Below, in pieces: positions 11,354-22,743 of a DNA stretch of 64,000 nt. Location of the stretch: positions 35,264 to 99,263 of the forward strand of contig NW_027102749.1 in assembly GCF_036373705.1 (NCBI RefSeq), given 5' to 3'. The notes under the pieces are model-generated. The model searched no databases, was not told the origin of the DNA, and was given only the letters and a program-made list of their open reading frames with translations. Source of the stretch: Amia ocellicauda (Eukaryota > Chordata > Actinopteri > Amiiformes > Amiidae). The position numbers and the translations under genes are program-made. Position 1 is the first letter of the stretch, and every line of letters starts with the position of its first letter.

Positions 11354-11472
11354 GCTTGCAGCCACACCGTCCTGAACGCCCCCGATCTCATCAGATCTTG
11401 GAATTTAAACGGGGCAGGGCCTGGTCAGTACTTGGATGGGTGACCTCCTGGAAATGCCAGGTGCTGCAAGCT
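11354..11472 (+). rRNA. 5S rRNA, duplicate of copy at 5681
   Basis: Same TTGGAATTTAAAC haplotype. Confidence 0.88.
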
Positions 11473-11682
11473 TTTTACGTCTCCTGGGTAACTTCATCGT
11501 AGCTCTTAATACTCTCTTTCTGTCTGGAGGAGATATAATTGAAGAATTGTACACGTACCCGGCTACTTTCAACACCCTTTGCTGCACTGGTATTTTTCCC
11601 TCTATTTTTCTTTTTTTTTTTTGCTGGCAGTTCCGACAATACCCGCCAGCCTTTAAGAGACATCATGCAGCCAGGCCTCTTG

Positions 11683-11801
11683 GCTTGCGGCCACACCGTC
11701 CTGAACACGCCCGATCTCGTCAGATCTCGGAAGCTAAACGGGGCAGGGCCTGGTCAGTACTTGGATGGGAGACCTCCTGGAAATACCTGGTGCTGCAAGC
11801 T
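11683..11801 (+). rRNA. 5S rRNA, duplicate of copy at 6010
   Basis: Same GAACACGCCC and A106T; box C intact. Confidence 0.91.
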
Positions 11802-12020
11802 TTTTACGTCTCCTGGGAAACTTCATCGTAGCTCTTAATACTCTCTATCTGTCTGGAGGAGATATAATTGAAGTATTGTACACGTACCCGGCTATTTTCA
11901 ACAGCCTTTGCTGCACTGATATTTTTCCCTCCATTTTCCATTTTTTTTTTTTTTTTTTTTGCTGGAAGTTCCGTCAATACCCGCCAGCCTTTAAGAGACA
12001 TCATGCAGCCAGGCCTCTTG

Positions 12021-12139
12021 GCTTGCGGCCACACCGTCCTGAGCGCGCCCGATCTTGTCAGATCTCGGAAGCTAAACGGGGCAGGACCTGGTCAGTACTT
12101 GAATGTGAGACCTCCTGGAAATACCAGGTGCTGCAAGCT
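12021..12139 (+). rRNA. 5S rRNA, duplicate of copy at 6348
   Basis: Same GAGCGCGCC and ACTTGAATGTGAG. Confidence 0.86.
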
Positions 12140-12354
12140 TTTACGTCTCCTGGGTAACTTTATCGTAGCTCTTAATACTCTCTATCTGTCTGGAGGAGAT
12201 ATAATTGAAGTATTGTACACGTACCCAGCTACTGTCAACACCATTTGCTGCACTGATATTTTTCCATCCATTTTTCTTTTTTTTTTTTTTTTTTGCTGGA
12301 AGTTCCGTCAATACCCGCCAACCTTTAAGAGACATCATGCAGCCAGGCCTCTTG

Positions 12355-12473
12355 GCTTGCGGCCACACCGTACTGAATGCGCCCGATCTCGTCAGATCTC
12401 GGAAGCTAAACGGGGCAGGACCTGGTCAGTACTTGGATGGGAGACCTCCTAGAAATACCAGGTGCTGCAAGCT
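12355..12473 (+). rRNA. 5S rRNA, duplicate of copy at 6682
   Basis: It differs from its partner by C18A (CGTACTGAAT), which breaks the C18-G60 pair. Confidence 0.92.
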
Positions 12474-12693
12474 TTTTACGTCTCCTGGGTAACTTCATCG
12501 TAGCTCTTAATACTCTCTCTCTGTCTGGAGGAGATATAATTGAAGTATTGTACACGTATCCAGCTACTTTCAACACCCTTTCCTGCACTGATATTTTTCC
12601 CTCCATTTTTCTATTTTTTTTTTTTTTTTTTTTGCTGGAAATTCCGTCAATACCCGCCAGCCTTTAAGAGACATCATGCAGCCATGCATCTCG

Positions 12694-12812
12694 GCTTGCG
12701 GCCACACCATCCTGAATGCGCCCGATCTCGTCAGATCTCGGAAGCTAAACGGGGCAGGACCTGGTCAGTACTTGGATGGGAGACCTCCTAGAAATACCAG
12801 GTGCTGCAAGCT
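12694..12812 (+). rRNA. 5S rRNA, duplicate of copy at 7021
   Basis: Identical haplotype, including the upstream GCCATGCATC. Confidence 0.93.
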
Positions 12813-13028
12813 TTTTACGTCTCCTGGGTAACTTCATCGTAGCTCTTAATACTCTCTTTCTGTCTCCAGGAGATATAATTGAAGAATTGTACACGTACCC
12901 GGCTACTTTCAACACCCTTTGCTGCACTGATATTTTTCCATCCATTTTTCTTTTTTTTTTTTTTTTTTGCTGGCAGTTCCGTCAATACCCGCCAACCTTT
13001 AAGAGACATCATGCAGCCAGGCCTCTCG

Positions 13029-13147
13029 GCTTGCGGCCACACCGTCCTGAATGCGCCCGATCTCGTCAGATCTCGGAAGCTAAACGGGGCAGGACCTGGT
13101 CAGTACTTGGATGGGAGACCTCCTAGAAATACCAGGTGCTGCAAGCT
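13029..13147 (+). rRNA. 5S rRNA, duplicate of copy at 7356
   Basis: The gene is the same; the base stretch just upstream is GGCCTCTCG rather than GGCGTCTCG. Confidence 0.94.
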
Positions 13148-13371
13148 TTTTACGTCTCCTGGGTAACTTCATCGTAGCTCTTAATACTCTCTCTCTGTCT
13201 GGAGGAGATATAATTGAAGTATTGTACACGTATCCAGCTACTGTCAACACCCTTTGCTGCACTGATATTTTTCCATCCATTTTTCTTTTTTCTTTTTTTC
13301 TTTTTTTTTTTGCTGGAAGTTCCGTCAATACCCGCCAACCTTTAAGAGACATCATGCAGCCAGGCCTTTCG

Positions 13372-13490
13372 GCTTGTGGCCACACCGTCCTGAATGCGCC
13401 CGATCTCGTCAGATCTCGGAAGCTAAACGGGGCAGGGCCTGGTCAGTACTTGGATGGGAGACCTCCTAGAAATACCAGGTGCTGCAAGCT
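13372..13490 (+). rRNA. 5S rRNA, duplicate of copy at 7699
   Basis: Same C6T and C24T. Confidence 0.93.
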
Positions 13491-13699
13491 TTTTACGTCT
13501 CCTGGGTAACTTCATCGTAGCTCTTAATACTCTCTTTCTGTCTCCAGGAGATATAATTGAAGAATTGTACACGTACCCGGCTACTTTCAACACCCTTTGC
13601 TGCACTGGTATATTTCCCTCTATTTTTCTTTTTTTTTTTGCTGGCAGTTCCGTCAATACCCGCCAGCCTTTAAGAGACATCATGCAGCCAGGCATCTCG

Positions 13700-13818
13700 T
13701 CTTGCGGCCACACCATCCTGAACGCGCCCGATCTCGTCAGATCTCGGAAGCTAAACGGGGCAGGGCCTGGTCAGTACTTGGATGGGAGACCTCCTAGAAA
13801 TACCAGGTGCTGCAAGCT
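13700..13818 (+). rRNA. 5S rRNA, duplicate of copy at 8027
   Basis: Same G1T start. Confidence 0.9.
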
Positions 13819-14027
13819 TTTTACGTCTCCAGGGTAACTTCATCGTAGCTCTTAATACTCTCTTTCTGTCTCCAGGAGATATAATTGAAGAATTGTACAC
13901 GTACCCGGCTACTTTCAACACCCTTTGCTGCACTGGTATATTTACCTCTATTTTTCTTTTTTTTTTTGCTGGCAGTTCCGTCAATACCCGCCAGCCTTTA
14001 AGAGACATCATGCAGCCAGGCATCTTG

Positions 14028-14146
14028 GCTTGCGGCCACACCATTCTGAACGCGGCCGATCTCGTCAGATCTTGGAAGCTAAACGGGGCAGGACCTGGTC
14101 AGTACATGGAAGTGAGACCTCCTGGAAATACCTAGTGCTGCAAGCT
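14028..14146 (+). rRNA. 5S rRNA, duplicate of copy at 8355
   Basis: Last gene of the 5.67-kb duplication; same ACATGGAAGTGAG and CCTAGTG. Confidence 0.82.
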
Positions 14147-14277
14147 TTTACGTCTCCTGGGTAACTTTATCGTAGCTCTTAATACTCTCTATCTGTCTGG
14201 AGGAGATTTAATTGAAGTATTGTACACGTACCCAGCTACTGTCAACACCCTTTGCTGCACTGATATTTTTCCCTCCA

Positions 14278-14308
<31 letters not shown>

Positions 14309-14364
14309 GAAAGTCCGTGAATACCCGCCAGCCTTTAAGAGACATCATGCAGCCAGGCATCTCG

Positions 14365-14483
14365 GCTTGCGGCCACACCATCCTGAACTCGCCCGATCTC
14401 GTCAGATCTTGGAAGCTAAACGGGGCAGGACCTGGTCAGTACATGAATGTGAGACCTCCTGGAAATACCTGGTGCTGCAAGCT
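14365..14483 (+). rRNA. 5S rRNA, damaged box C class
   Basis: GAACTCGCCC, TTGGAAGC, ACATGAATGTGAG, A106T. Confidence 0.82.
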
Positions 14484-14698
14484 TTTACGTCTCCTGGGTA
14501 ACTTTATCGTAGCTCTTAATACTCTCTATCTGTCTGGAGGAGATATAATTGAAGAATTGTACACGTACCCGGCTACCTTCAACACGCTTTGCTGCACTGA
14601 TATTTGTCCCTCCATTTTTCTTTTTTCTTTTGTTTTTTGCTGGAAGTTCCATCAATACCCTCCAGCCTTTAAGAGACATCATGCAGCCAGGCCTCTTG

Positions 14699-14807
14699 GC
14701 TTGAGGCCACACCGTCCTGAAGACGCCAGATCTCGGAAGAAAAACTGGGCAGGGCCTGGTCAGTAATTGGATGGGTGACCTCCTGGAAATACCAGGTGCT
14801 GAAAGCT
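14699..14807 (+). pseudogene. 5S rRNA copy with 10-nt deletion and broken box A
   Basis: GAAGACGCC joins AGATCTCGG (10 nt lost), box A reads GAAGAAAAACTGGG, and GTAATTGGATGGG precedes box C. It shares the box A change with the copy at 25085, which lacks the deletion. Confidence 0.85.
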
Positions 14808-15028
14808 TTTTACATCTCCTGGGTAACTTCATCGTAGCTCTTAATACTCTCATTCAGTCTGGAGGAGATATAATTGTAGAATTGTACATGTACCCGGCTA
14901 CTTTAACCACCCTGTCCTGCACTGATATTTTTCCCTCCATTTTTCTATTTATTTATTTTTTATTTTTTGCTGGAAGTTCCGTCAATACCCGCCAGCCTTT
15001 AAGAGACATCATGCAGCCAGGCTTCTTA

Positions 15029-15146
15029 GCTTGCGGCCACACCGTCCTGAACGCGCCCGATCTCGTCAGATCTCGGAAGCTAACGGGGCAGGGCCTGGTC
15101 AGTGCTTGGATGGGTGACCTCCTGGACATACCAGGTGCTGCAAGCT
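15029..15146 (+). rRNA. 5S rRNA, 1-nt deletion in box A
   Basis: GCTAACGGGG lacks one A (118 nt); TGCTTGGATGGGTG and GACATACCAGG. Confidence 0.86.
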
Positions 15147-15365
15147 TTTTACGTCTCCTGGGTAACTTTATCGTAGCTCTTAATACTCTCTTTCAGTCTG
15201 CAGGAGATATTATTGAAGAATTGTACACGTACCCGGCTACTTTCAACACCCTTTCCTGCACTGATATTTTTCCCTCCATTTTTCTATTTTTTTTTTTTTT
15301 TTTTTGCTGGAAGTTCCGTCAATACCCGCCAACCTTTAAGAGACATCATGCAGCCAGGCCTTTCG

Positions 15366-15484
15366 GCTTGTGGCCACACCGTCCTGAATGCGCCCGATCT
15401 CGTCAGATCTCGGAAGCTAAACGGGGCAGGGCCTGGTCAGTACTTGGATGGGAGACCTCCTAGAAATACCAGGTGCTGCAAGCT
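15366..15484 (+). rRNA. 5S rRNA, consensus-like
   Basis: C6T, C24T; control region intact. Confidence 0.93.
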
Positions 15485-15694
15485 TTTTACGTCTCCTGGG
15501 TAACTTCATCGTAGCTCTTAATACTCTCTTTCTGTCTCCAGGAGATATAATTGAAGAATTGTACACGTACCCGGCTACTTTCAACACCCTTTGCTGCACT
15601 GGTATATTTCCCTCTATTTTTCTTTTTTTTTTTTGCTGGCAGTTCCGTCAATACCCGCCAGCCTTTAAGAGACATCATGCAGTTAGGCATCTTG

Positions 15695-15813
15695 GCTTGC
15701 GGCCACACCATCCTGAACGCGCCCGATCTCGTCAGATCTCGGAAGCTAAACGGGGCAGGACCTGGTCAGTACATGAATGTGAGACCTCCTGGAAATACCT
15801 AGTGCTGCAAGCT
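15695..15813 (+). rRNA. 5S rRNA, damaged box C class
   Basis: ACATGAATGTGAG and CCTAGTG; upstream CAGTTAGGC instead of CAGCCAGGC. Confidence 0.82.
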
Positions 15814-16037
15814 TTTACGTTTCCTGGGTAACTTTATCGTAGCTCTTAATACTCTCTCTCTGTCTGGAGGAGATATAATTGAAGTATTGTACACGTATCC
15901 AGCTACTGTCAACACCCTTTGCTGCACTGATATTTTTCCATCCATTTTTCTTTTTTCTTTTTTTTTTTTTTTTTTTTGCTGGAAGTTCCGTTAATACCCG
16001 CCAACCTTTAAGAGACATCATGCAGCCAGGCCTTTCG

Positions 16038-16156
16038 GCTTGTGGCCACACCGTCCTGAATGCGCCCGATCTCGTCAGATCTCGGAAGCTAAACGGGGCA
16101 GGGCCTGGTCAGTACTTGGATGGGAGACCTCCTAGAAATACCAGGTGCTGCAAGCT
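16038..16156 (+). rRNA. 5S rRNA, consensus-like
   Basis: C6T, C24T. Confidence 0.93.
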
Positions 16157-16368
16157 TTTTACGTCTCCTGGGTAACTTCATCGTAGCTCTTAATACTCTC
16201 TTTCTGTCTCCAGGAGATATAATTGAAGAATTGTACACGTACCCGGCTACTTTCAACACCCTTTGCTGCACTGATATTTTTCCCTCCATTTTTCTTTTTT
16301 TTTTTTTTGCTGGAAGCTCCGTCAATACCCGCCAACCATTAAGACACATCATGCAGCCAGGCCTCTCG

Positions 16369-16487
16369 GCTTGCGGCCACACCGCCCTGAACACCCCCAA
16401 TCTCGTCAGACCTCGGAAGCTGAACGGGGCAGTGCCTGTTAAGTACTTGCATGGGAGACCTGCTGGAAATAAAAGGTGCTGCAAGCA
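16369..16487 (+). rRNA. 5S rRNA, highly divergent
   Basis: ACACCCCCAATC, AGACCTCGG, GGGGCAGTGCCTGTTAAG, TTGCATGGGAG and ATAAAAGGTG. The helix at 67-72/103-108 is disrupted, and the gene ends GCAAGCATC with no T-run. Probably non-functional. Confidence 0.82.
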
Positions 16488-16702
16488 TCTTACGTCTCCT
16501 GAGTAACTTCATCGTAGCTCTTAATACTCTCTTTCTGTCTGGAAGAGATATAATTGAAGAATTGTACACGTACCCGGCTACTTTCAACACCCTTTGCTGC
16601 ACTGATATTTTTCCCTCCATTTTTCTTTTTTCTTTTTTTTTTGCTGGCAGTTCCGTCAATACCCGCCAGCCTTTAAGAGACATCATGCAGCCAGGCGTCT
16701 CG

Positions 16703-16821
16703 GATTGCGGCCACACCATCCTGAACGCGCCCAATCTCGTCAGATCTCGGAGGCTAAACGGGGCAGGGCCTGGTCAGTACTTTTATAGGTGACCTTCTGG
16801 AAATACGAGGTACTGCAAACT
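16703..16821 (+). rRNA. 5S rRNA, divergent box C
   Basis: GATTGCGG start, CCAATCTC, GGAGGC, ACTTTTATAGGTGACC, ACGAGGTACTGCAAAC. Confidence 0.83.
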
Positions 16822-17035
16822 TTTTACGTCTCCTGGGTATCTTCATCGTAGCTCTTAATTCTCTCTTTCTGTCTGGAGGAGATATAATTGAAGAATTGTA
16901 CACGTACCCGGCAACTTTCAACACCATTTGCTGCACTGATATTCTTGCCTCCGTTTTTCTTTTTTTTTTTTTTTTGCTGGAAATTCCGTCAATACCCGCC
17001 AGCCTTTAAGAGACATCATGCAGCCAGGCATCTCG

Positions 17036-17154
17036 GCTTGCGGCCACACCATCCTGAACACGCCCGATTTCGTCAGATCTCGGAAGCTAAACGGGGCAGG
17101 ACCTGGTCAGTACTTGAATGTGAGACCTCCTGGAAATACCTGGTGCTGCAAGCT
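17036..17154 (+). rRNA. 5S rRNA, box C partly damaged
   Basis: GAACACGCCCGATTTCG; ACTTGAATGTGAG; A106T; T4. Confidence 0.85.
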
Positions 17155-17373
17155 TTTACGTCTCCTGGGTAACTTTATCGTAGCTCTTAATACTCTCTTT
17201 CAGTCTGGAGGAGATATAATTGAAGAATTGTACACATACCCGGCTACTTTCAACACCATTTCCTGCACTGATATTTTTCCCTCCATTTTTCTATTTTTTT
17301 TTTTTTTTTTTATGCTGGAAATTCCGTCAATACCCGCTAGCCTTTAAGAGACATCATGCAGCCAGGCGTCTCG

Positions 17374-17492
17374 GCTTGTGGCCACACCGTCCTGAACGCG
17401 CCCGATCTCGTCAGATCTCGGAAACTAAACGGGGCAGGACCTGGTCAGTACTTGGATGGGAGACCTCCTGGAAGTACCAGGTGCTGCAAGCT
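17374..17492 (+). rRNA. 5S rRNA, box C intact
   Basis: C6T, CGGAAACTAAACG, GAAGTACCAGG; the spacer after it reads TACGTCACCTGGGGAAC. Confidence 0.91.
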
Positions 17493-17709
17493 TTTTACGT
17501 CACCTGGGGAACTTCGTCGTAGCTTTTAATACTCTCTTTCTGTCTGGAGGAGATTTAATTGAAGAATTGTACACGTACCCGGCTACTTTCAACACCCTTT
17601 CCTGCACTGATATTTTTCCCTCCATTTTTCCATTTTCTTTTTTTTTTTTGCTGGAAGTTCCGTCAATACCCTCCAGCCTTTAAGAGACATCATGCAGCCA
17701 GGCATCTCG

Positions 17710-17828
17710 GCTTGCGGCCACACCATCCTGAACGCGCCCGATCTCGTCAGATCTCGGAAGCTAAACGGGGCAGGACCTGGTCAGTACATGAAAGTGAGAC
17801 CTCCTGGAAATACCTAGTGCTGCAAGCT
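17710..17828 (+). rRNA. 5S rRNA, damaged box C class
   Basis: ACATGAAAGTGAG (adds T84A) and CCTAGTG; followed by the CTCAATACTC spacer variant. Confidence 0.82.
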
Positions 17829-18052
17829 TTTACGTCTCCTGGGTAACTTTATCGTAGCTCTCAATACTCTCTCTCTGTCTGGAGGAGATATAATTGAAGT
17901 ATTGTACACGTATCCAGCTACTGTCAACACCCTTTGCTGCACTGATATTTTTCCATCCATTTTTCTTTTTTCTTTTTTTCTTTTTTTTTTTTGCTGGAAG
18001 TTCCGTCAATACCCGCCAACCTTTAAGAGACATCATGCAGCCAGGCCTTTCG

Positions 18053-18171
18053 GCTTGTGGCCACACCGTCCTGAATGCGCCCGATCTCGTCAGATCTCGG
18101 AAGCTAAACGGGGCAGGGCCTTGTCAGTACTTGGATGGGAGACCTCCTAGAAATACCAGGTGCTGCAAGCT
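18053..18171 (+). rRNA. 5S rRNA, box C intact
   Basis: C6T, C24T, CCTTGTCAGT (G71T in the 67-72 arm). Confidence 0.92.
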
Positions 18172-18381
18172 TTTTACGTCTCCTGGGTAACTTCATCGTA
18201 GCTCTTAATTCTCTCTTTCTGTCTCCAGGAGATATAATTGAAGAATTGTACACGTACCGGGCTACTTTCAACACCCTTTGCTGCACTGGTATATTTCCCT
18301 CTATTTTTCTTTTTTTTTTTTGCTGGAAGTTCCGTCAATACCCTCCAGCCTTTAAGAGAAATCATGCAGCCAGGCATCTCG

Positions 18382-18500
18382 GCTTGCGGCCACACCATCC
18401 TGAACGCGCCCGATCTCGTCAGATCTCGGAAGCTAAACGGGGCAGGACCTGGTCAGTACATGAAAGTGAGACCTCCTGGAAATACCTAGTGCTGCAAGCT
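18382..18500 (+). rRNA. 5S rRNA, damaged box C class
   Basis: Duplicate of the copy at 17710, offset 672; upstream AAGAGAAATC. Confidence 0.82.
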
Positions 18501-18724
18501 TTTACGTCTCCTGGGTAACTTTATCGTAGCTCTCAATACTCTCTCTCTGTCTGGAGGAGATATAATTGAAGTATTGTACACGTATCCAGCTACTGTCAAC
18601 ACCCTTTGCTGCACTGATATTTTTCCATCCATTTTTCTTTTTTCTTTTTTTCTTTTTTTTTTTTGCTGGAAGTTCCGTCAATACCCGCCAACCTTTAAGA
18701 GACATCATGCAGCCAGGCCTTTCG

Positions 18725-18843
18725 GCTTGTGGCCACACCGTCCTGAATGCGCCCGATCTCGTCAGATCTCGGAAGCTAAACGGGGCAGGGCCTTGTCAGT
18801 ACTTGGATGGGAGACCTCCTAGAAATACCAGGTGCTGCAAGCT
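18725..18843 (+). rRNA. 5S rRNA, box C intact
   Basis: Duplicate of the copy at 18053, offset 672; CCTTGTCAGT retained. Confidence 0.92.
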
Positions 18844-19052
18844 TTTTACGTCTCCTGGGTAACTTCATCGTAGCTCTTAATACTCTCTTTCTGTCTCCAG
18901 GAGATATAATTGAAGAATTGTACACGTACCCGGCTACTTTCAACACCCTTTGCTGCACTGGTATATTTCCCTCTATTTTTCTTTTTTTTTTTGCTGGCAG
19001 TTCCGTCAATACCCGCCAGCCTTTAAGAGACATCATGCAGCCAGACATCTTG

Positions 19053-19171
19053 GCTTGCGGCCACACCATCCTGAACGCGCCCGATCTTGTCAGATCTCGG
19101 AAGCTAAACGGGGCAGGGCCTGGTCAGTACTTTTATGGGTGACCTTCTGGAAATACGAGGTGTTGCAAACT
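19053..19171 (+). rRNA. 5S rRNA, divergent box C
   Basis: Partner of the copy at 16703 (offset 2350): ACTTTTATGGGTGACC and ACGAGGTGTTGCAAAC. Confidence 0.83.
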
Positions 19172-19385
19172 TTTTACGTCTCCTGGGTATCTTCATCGTA
19201 GCTCTTAATTCTCTCTTTCTGTCTGGAGGAGATATAATTGAAGAATTGTACACGTACCCGGCAACTTTCAACACCCTTTGCTGCACTGATATTCTTGCCT
19301 CCGTTTTTCTTTTTTTTTTTTTTTTGCTGGAAATTCCGTCAATACCCGCCAGCCTTTAAGAGACATCATGCAGCCAGGCATCTCG

Positions 19386-19504
19386 GCTTGCGGCCACACC
19401 ATCCTGAACACGCCCGATCTCGTCAGATCTCGGAAGCTAAACGGGGCAGGACCTGGTCAGTACTTGAATGTGAGACCTCCTGGAAATACCTGGTGCTGCA
19501 AGCT
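19386..19504 (+). rRNA. 5S rRNA, box C partly damaged
   Basis: Partner of the copy at 17036 (offset 2350); ACTTGAATGTGAG. Confidence 0.85.
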
Positions 19505-19723
19505 TTTACGTCTCCTGGGTAACTTTATCGTAGCTCTTAATACTCTCTTTCAGTCTGGAGGAGATATAATTGAAGAATTGTACACGTACCCGGCTACTTT
19601 CAACACCATTTCCTGCACTGATATTTTTCCCTCCATTTTTCTATTTTTTTTTTTTTTTTTTATGCTGGAAATTCCGTCAATACCCGCCAGCCTTTAAGAG
19701 ACATCATGCAGCCAGGCGTCTCG

Positions 19724-19842
19724 ACTTGTGGCCACACCGTCCTGAACGCGCCCGATCTCGTCAGATCTCGGAAACTAAACGGGGCAGGACCTGGTCAGTA
19801 CTTGGATGGGAGACCTCCTGGAAGTACCAGGTGCTGCAAGCT
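19724..19842 (+). rRNA. 5S rRNA, G1A
   Basis: ACTTGTGG start; otherwise the partner of the copy at 17374. Confidence 0.9.
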
Positions 19843-20058
19843 TTTTACGTCACCTGGGGAACTTCGTCGTAGCTTTTAATACTCTCTTTCTGTCTGGAGG
19901 AGATTTAATTGAAGAATTGTACACGTACCCGGCTACTTTCAACACCCTTTCCTGCACTGATATTTTTCCCTCCATTTTTCCTTTTTCTTTTTTTTTTTGC
20001 TGGAAGTTCCGTCAATACCCTCCAGCCTTTAAGAGACATCATGCAGCCAGGCATCTCG

Positions 20059-20177
20059 GCTTGCGGCCACACCATCCTGAACGCGCCCGATCAAGTCAGA
20101 TCTCGGAAGCTAAACGGGGCAGGACCTGGTCAGTACATGAAAGTGAGACCTCCTGGAAATACCTAGTGCTGCAAGCT
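20059..20177 (+). rRNA. 5S rRNA, damaged box C class
   Basis: GATCAAGTCAG in loop C, ACATGAAAGTGAG, CCTAGTG. Confidence 0.82.
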
Positions 20178-20401
20178 TTTACGTCTCCTGGGTAACTTTA
20201 TCGTAGCTCTCAATACTCTCTCTCTGTCTGGAGGAGATATAATTGAAGTATTGTACACGTATCCAGCTACTGTCAACACCCTTTGCTGCACTGATATTTT
20301 TCCATCCATTTTTCTTTTTTCTTTTTTTCTTTTTTTTTTTTGCTGGAAGTTCCGTCAATACCCGCCAACCTTTAAGAGACATCATGCAGCCAGGCCTTTC
20401 G

Positions 20402-20520
20402 GCTTGTGGCCACACCGTCCTGAATGCGCCCGATCTCGTCAGATCTCGGAAGCTAGACGGGGCAGGGCCTTGTCAGTACTTGGATGGGAGACCTCCTAGA
20501 AATACCAGGTGCTGCAAGCT
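20402..20520 (+). rRNA. 5S rRNA, box C intact
   Basis: GCTAGACGGGG (A55G) and CCTTGTCAGT. Confidence 0.91.
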
Positions 20521-20729
20521 TTTTACGTCTCCTGGGTAACTTCATCGTAGCTCTTAATACTCTCTTTCTGTCTCCAGGAGATATAATTGAAGAATTGTAC
20601 ACGTACCCGGCTACTTTCAACACCCTTTGCTGCACTGGTATATTTCCCTCTATTTTTCTTTTTTTTTTTGCTGGCAGTTCCGTCAATACCCGCCAGCCTT
20701 TAAGAGACATCATGCAGCCAGACATCTTG

Positions 20730-20848
20730 GCTTGCGGCCACACCATCCTGAACGCGCCCGATCTTGTCAGATCTCGGAAGCTAAACGGGGCAGGACCTGT
20801 TCAGTACTTGGATGGGAGACCTCCTAGAAATAGCAGGTGCTGCAAGCT
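20730..20848 (+). rRNA. 5S rRNA, box C intact
   Basis: CTTGTC, CTGTTCAGT, ATAGCAGG. Confidence 0.9.
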
Positions 20849-21059
20849 TTTTACGTCTCCTTGGTAACTTCATCGTAGCTCTTAATACTCTCTTTCTGTC
20901 TCCAGGAGATATAATTGAAGAATTGTACACGTACCCGGCTACTTTCAACACCCTTTGCTGCACTGGTATATTTCCCTCTATTTTTCTTTTTTTTTTTTTG
21001 CTGGCAGTTCCGTCAATACCCGCCAGCCTTTAAGAGACATCATGCAGCCAGGCATCTCG

Positions 21060-21178
21060 GCTTGCGGCCACACCATCCTGAACGCGCCCGATCTCGTCAG
21101 ATCTCGGAAGCTAAACGGGGCAGGACCTGGTCAGTACATGAAAGTGAGACCTCCTGGAAATACCTAGTGCTGCAAGCT
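21060..21178 (+). rRNA. 5S rRNA, damaged box C class
   Basis: ACATGAAAGTGAG and CCTAGTG. Confidence 0.82.
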
Positions 21179-21394
21179 TTTACGTCTCCTGGGTAACTTT
21201 ATCGTAGCTCTTAATACTCTCTATCTGTCTGGAGGAGATATAATTGAAATATTGTACACGTACCCAGCTACTGTCAACACCCTTTGCTGCACTGATATTT
21301 TTCCATCCATTTTTCTTTTTTTTTTTTTTTTTTTGCTGGAAGTTCTGTCAATACCCGCCAACCTTTAAGAGACATCATGCAGCCAGGCTTCTCG

Positions 21395-21513
21395 GCTTGC
21401 GGCCACACCGTCCTGAACGTGCCCGATCTCGTAAGATCTCGGAAGCTAAACGGGGCAGGACCTGGTCAGTACTTGGATGGGAGACCTCATTGAAATACCT
21501 GGTGCTGCAAGAT
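21395..21513 (+). rRNA. 5S rRNA, 3' arm variant
   Basis: GAACGTGCCC, GTAAGATCT, CTCATTGAAATACC, and an end of GCAAGAT that loses the C118 pair; T4. Confidence 0.87.
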
Positions 21514-21727
21514 TTTACGTCTCCTGGGTAACTTTATCGTAGCTCTTAGTTCTTTCTTTCTGTCTGGAGGAGATATAATTGAAGAATTGTACACGTACCC
21601 AGTTACTGTCAACACCCTTTGCTGCACTGATATTTTTCCATCCATTTTTCTTTGTTTTTTTTTTTTTGCTGGAAGTTCTGTCAATACCCGCCAACCTTTA
21701 AGAGACATCATGCAGCCAGGCCTTTGG

Positions 21728-21846
21728 GCTTGTGGCCACACCGTCCTGAATGCGCCCGATCTCGTCAGATCTCGGAAGCTAAACGGGGCAGGGCCTGGTC
21801 AGTACTGGGATGGGACACGTCCTAGAAATACCAGGTGCTGCAAGCT
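21728..21846 (+). rRNA. 5S rRNA, variant
   Basis: GTACTGGGATGGGACACGTCC changes the box C surroundings. Confidence 0.88.
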
Positions 21847-22066
21847 TTTTACGTCTCCTGGGTAACTTCATCGTAGCTCTTAATACTCTCTTTCTGTCTC
21901 CAGGAGATATAATTGAGGAATTGTACACGTACCCGGCTACTTTCAACACCCTTTCCTGCACTGATATTTTTCCCTCCAGTTTTCTATTTTTTTTTTTTTT
22001 TTTTTTGCTGGAAATTCCGTCAATACCCGCCAGCCTTTAAGAGACATCATGCAGCCAGGCATCTCG

Positions 22067-22185
22067 GCTTGCGGCCACACCATCCTGAACGCGCCCGATC
22101 TCGTCAGATCTCGGAAGCTAAACGGGGCAGGACCTGGTCAGTACATGAAAGTGAGACCTCCTGGAAATACCTAGTGCTGCAAGCT
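22067..22185 (+). rRNA. 5S rRNA, damaged box C class
   Basis: Duplicate of the copy at 21060, offset 1007. Confidence 0.82.
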
Positions 22186-22401
22186 TTTACGTCTCCTGGG
22201 TAACTTTATCGTAGCTCTTAATACTCTCTATCTGTCTGGAGGAGATATAATTGAAATATTGTACACGTACCCAGCTACTGTCAACACCCTTTGCTGCACT
22301 GATATTTTTCCATCCATTTTTCTTTTTTTTTTTTTTTTTTTGCTGGAAGTTCCGTCAATACCCGCCAACCTTTAAGAGACATCATGCAGCCAGGCTTCTC
22401 G

Positions 22402-22520
22402 GCTTGCGGCCACACCGTCCTGAACGTGCCCGATCTCGTAAGATCTCGGAAGCTAAACGGGGCAGGACCTGGTCAGTAGTTGGATGGGAGACCTCATTGA
22501 AATACCTGGTGCTGCAAGAT
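22402..22520 (+). rRNA. 5S rRNA, 3' arm variant
   Basis: Duplicate of the copy at 21395, offset 1007; adds TAGTTGGATGGG. Confidence 0.87.
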
Positions 22521-22743
22521 TTTACGTCTCCTGGGTAACTTTATCGTAGCTCTTAGTTATTTCTTTCTGTCTGGAGGAGATATAATTGAAGAATTGTACA
22601 CGTACCCAGCTACTGTCAACACCCTTTGCTGCACTGATATTTTTCCATCCATTTTTCTTTTTTTTTTTTTTTTTTTTTTTTTTGCTGGAAGTTCCGTTAA
22701 TATCCGCCAGCCTTTAAGAGACATCATGCAGCCAGGCCTCTTG

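Larger units (their letters stand above)
3064..14207 (+). repeat. 17-unit higher-order duplication in the 5S array
   Basis: 3064-8534 matches about 8736-14207 at an offset of 5672 to 5673 bp, gene by gene (3348/9020, 3685/9357 through 8355/14028). Only scattered differences are seen, such as CACCAGCC/CACTAGCC before 3685/9357, GGCTGACC/GGATGACC at 4363/10036 and a C18A at 12355. The unit between them, about 8535-8735, matches neither side and marks the exchange point. A one-base change in poly(T) length explains the offset step. Confidence 0.93.
16703..20540 (+). repeat. 7-unit (about 2.35 kb) duplication in the 5S array
   Basis: Genes at 16703, 17036, 17374, 17710 and 18053 pair with 19053, 19386, 19724, 20059 and 20402 at offset 2349 to 2350, sharing rare marks such as ACTTTTAT in place of box C and the GTCACCTGGGGAAC spacer. 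Inside the first copy, 17710/18053 are duplicated again as 18382/18725 (offset 672). Confidence 0.9.
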
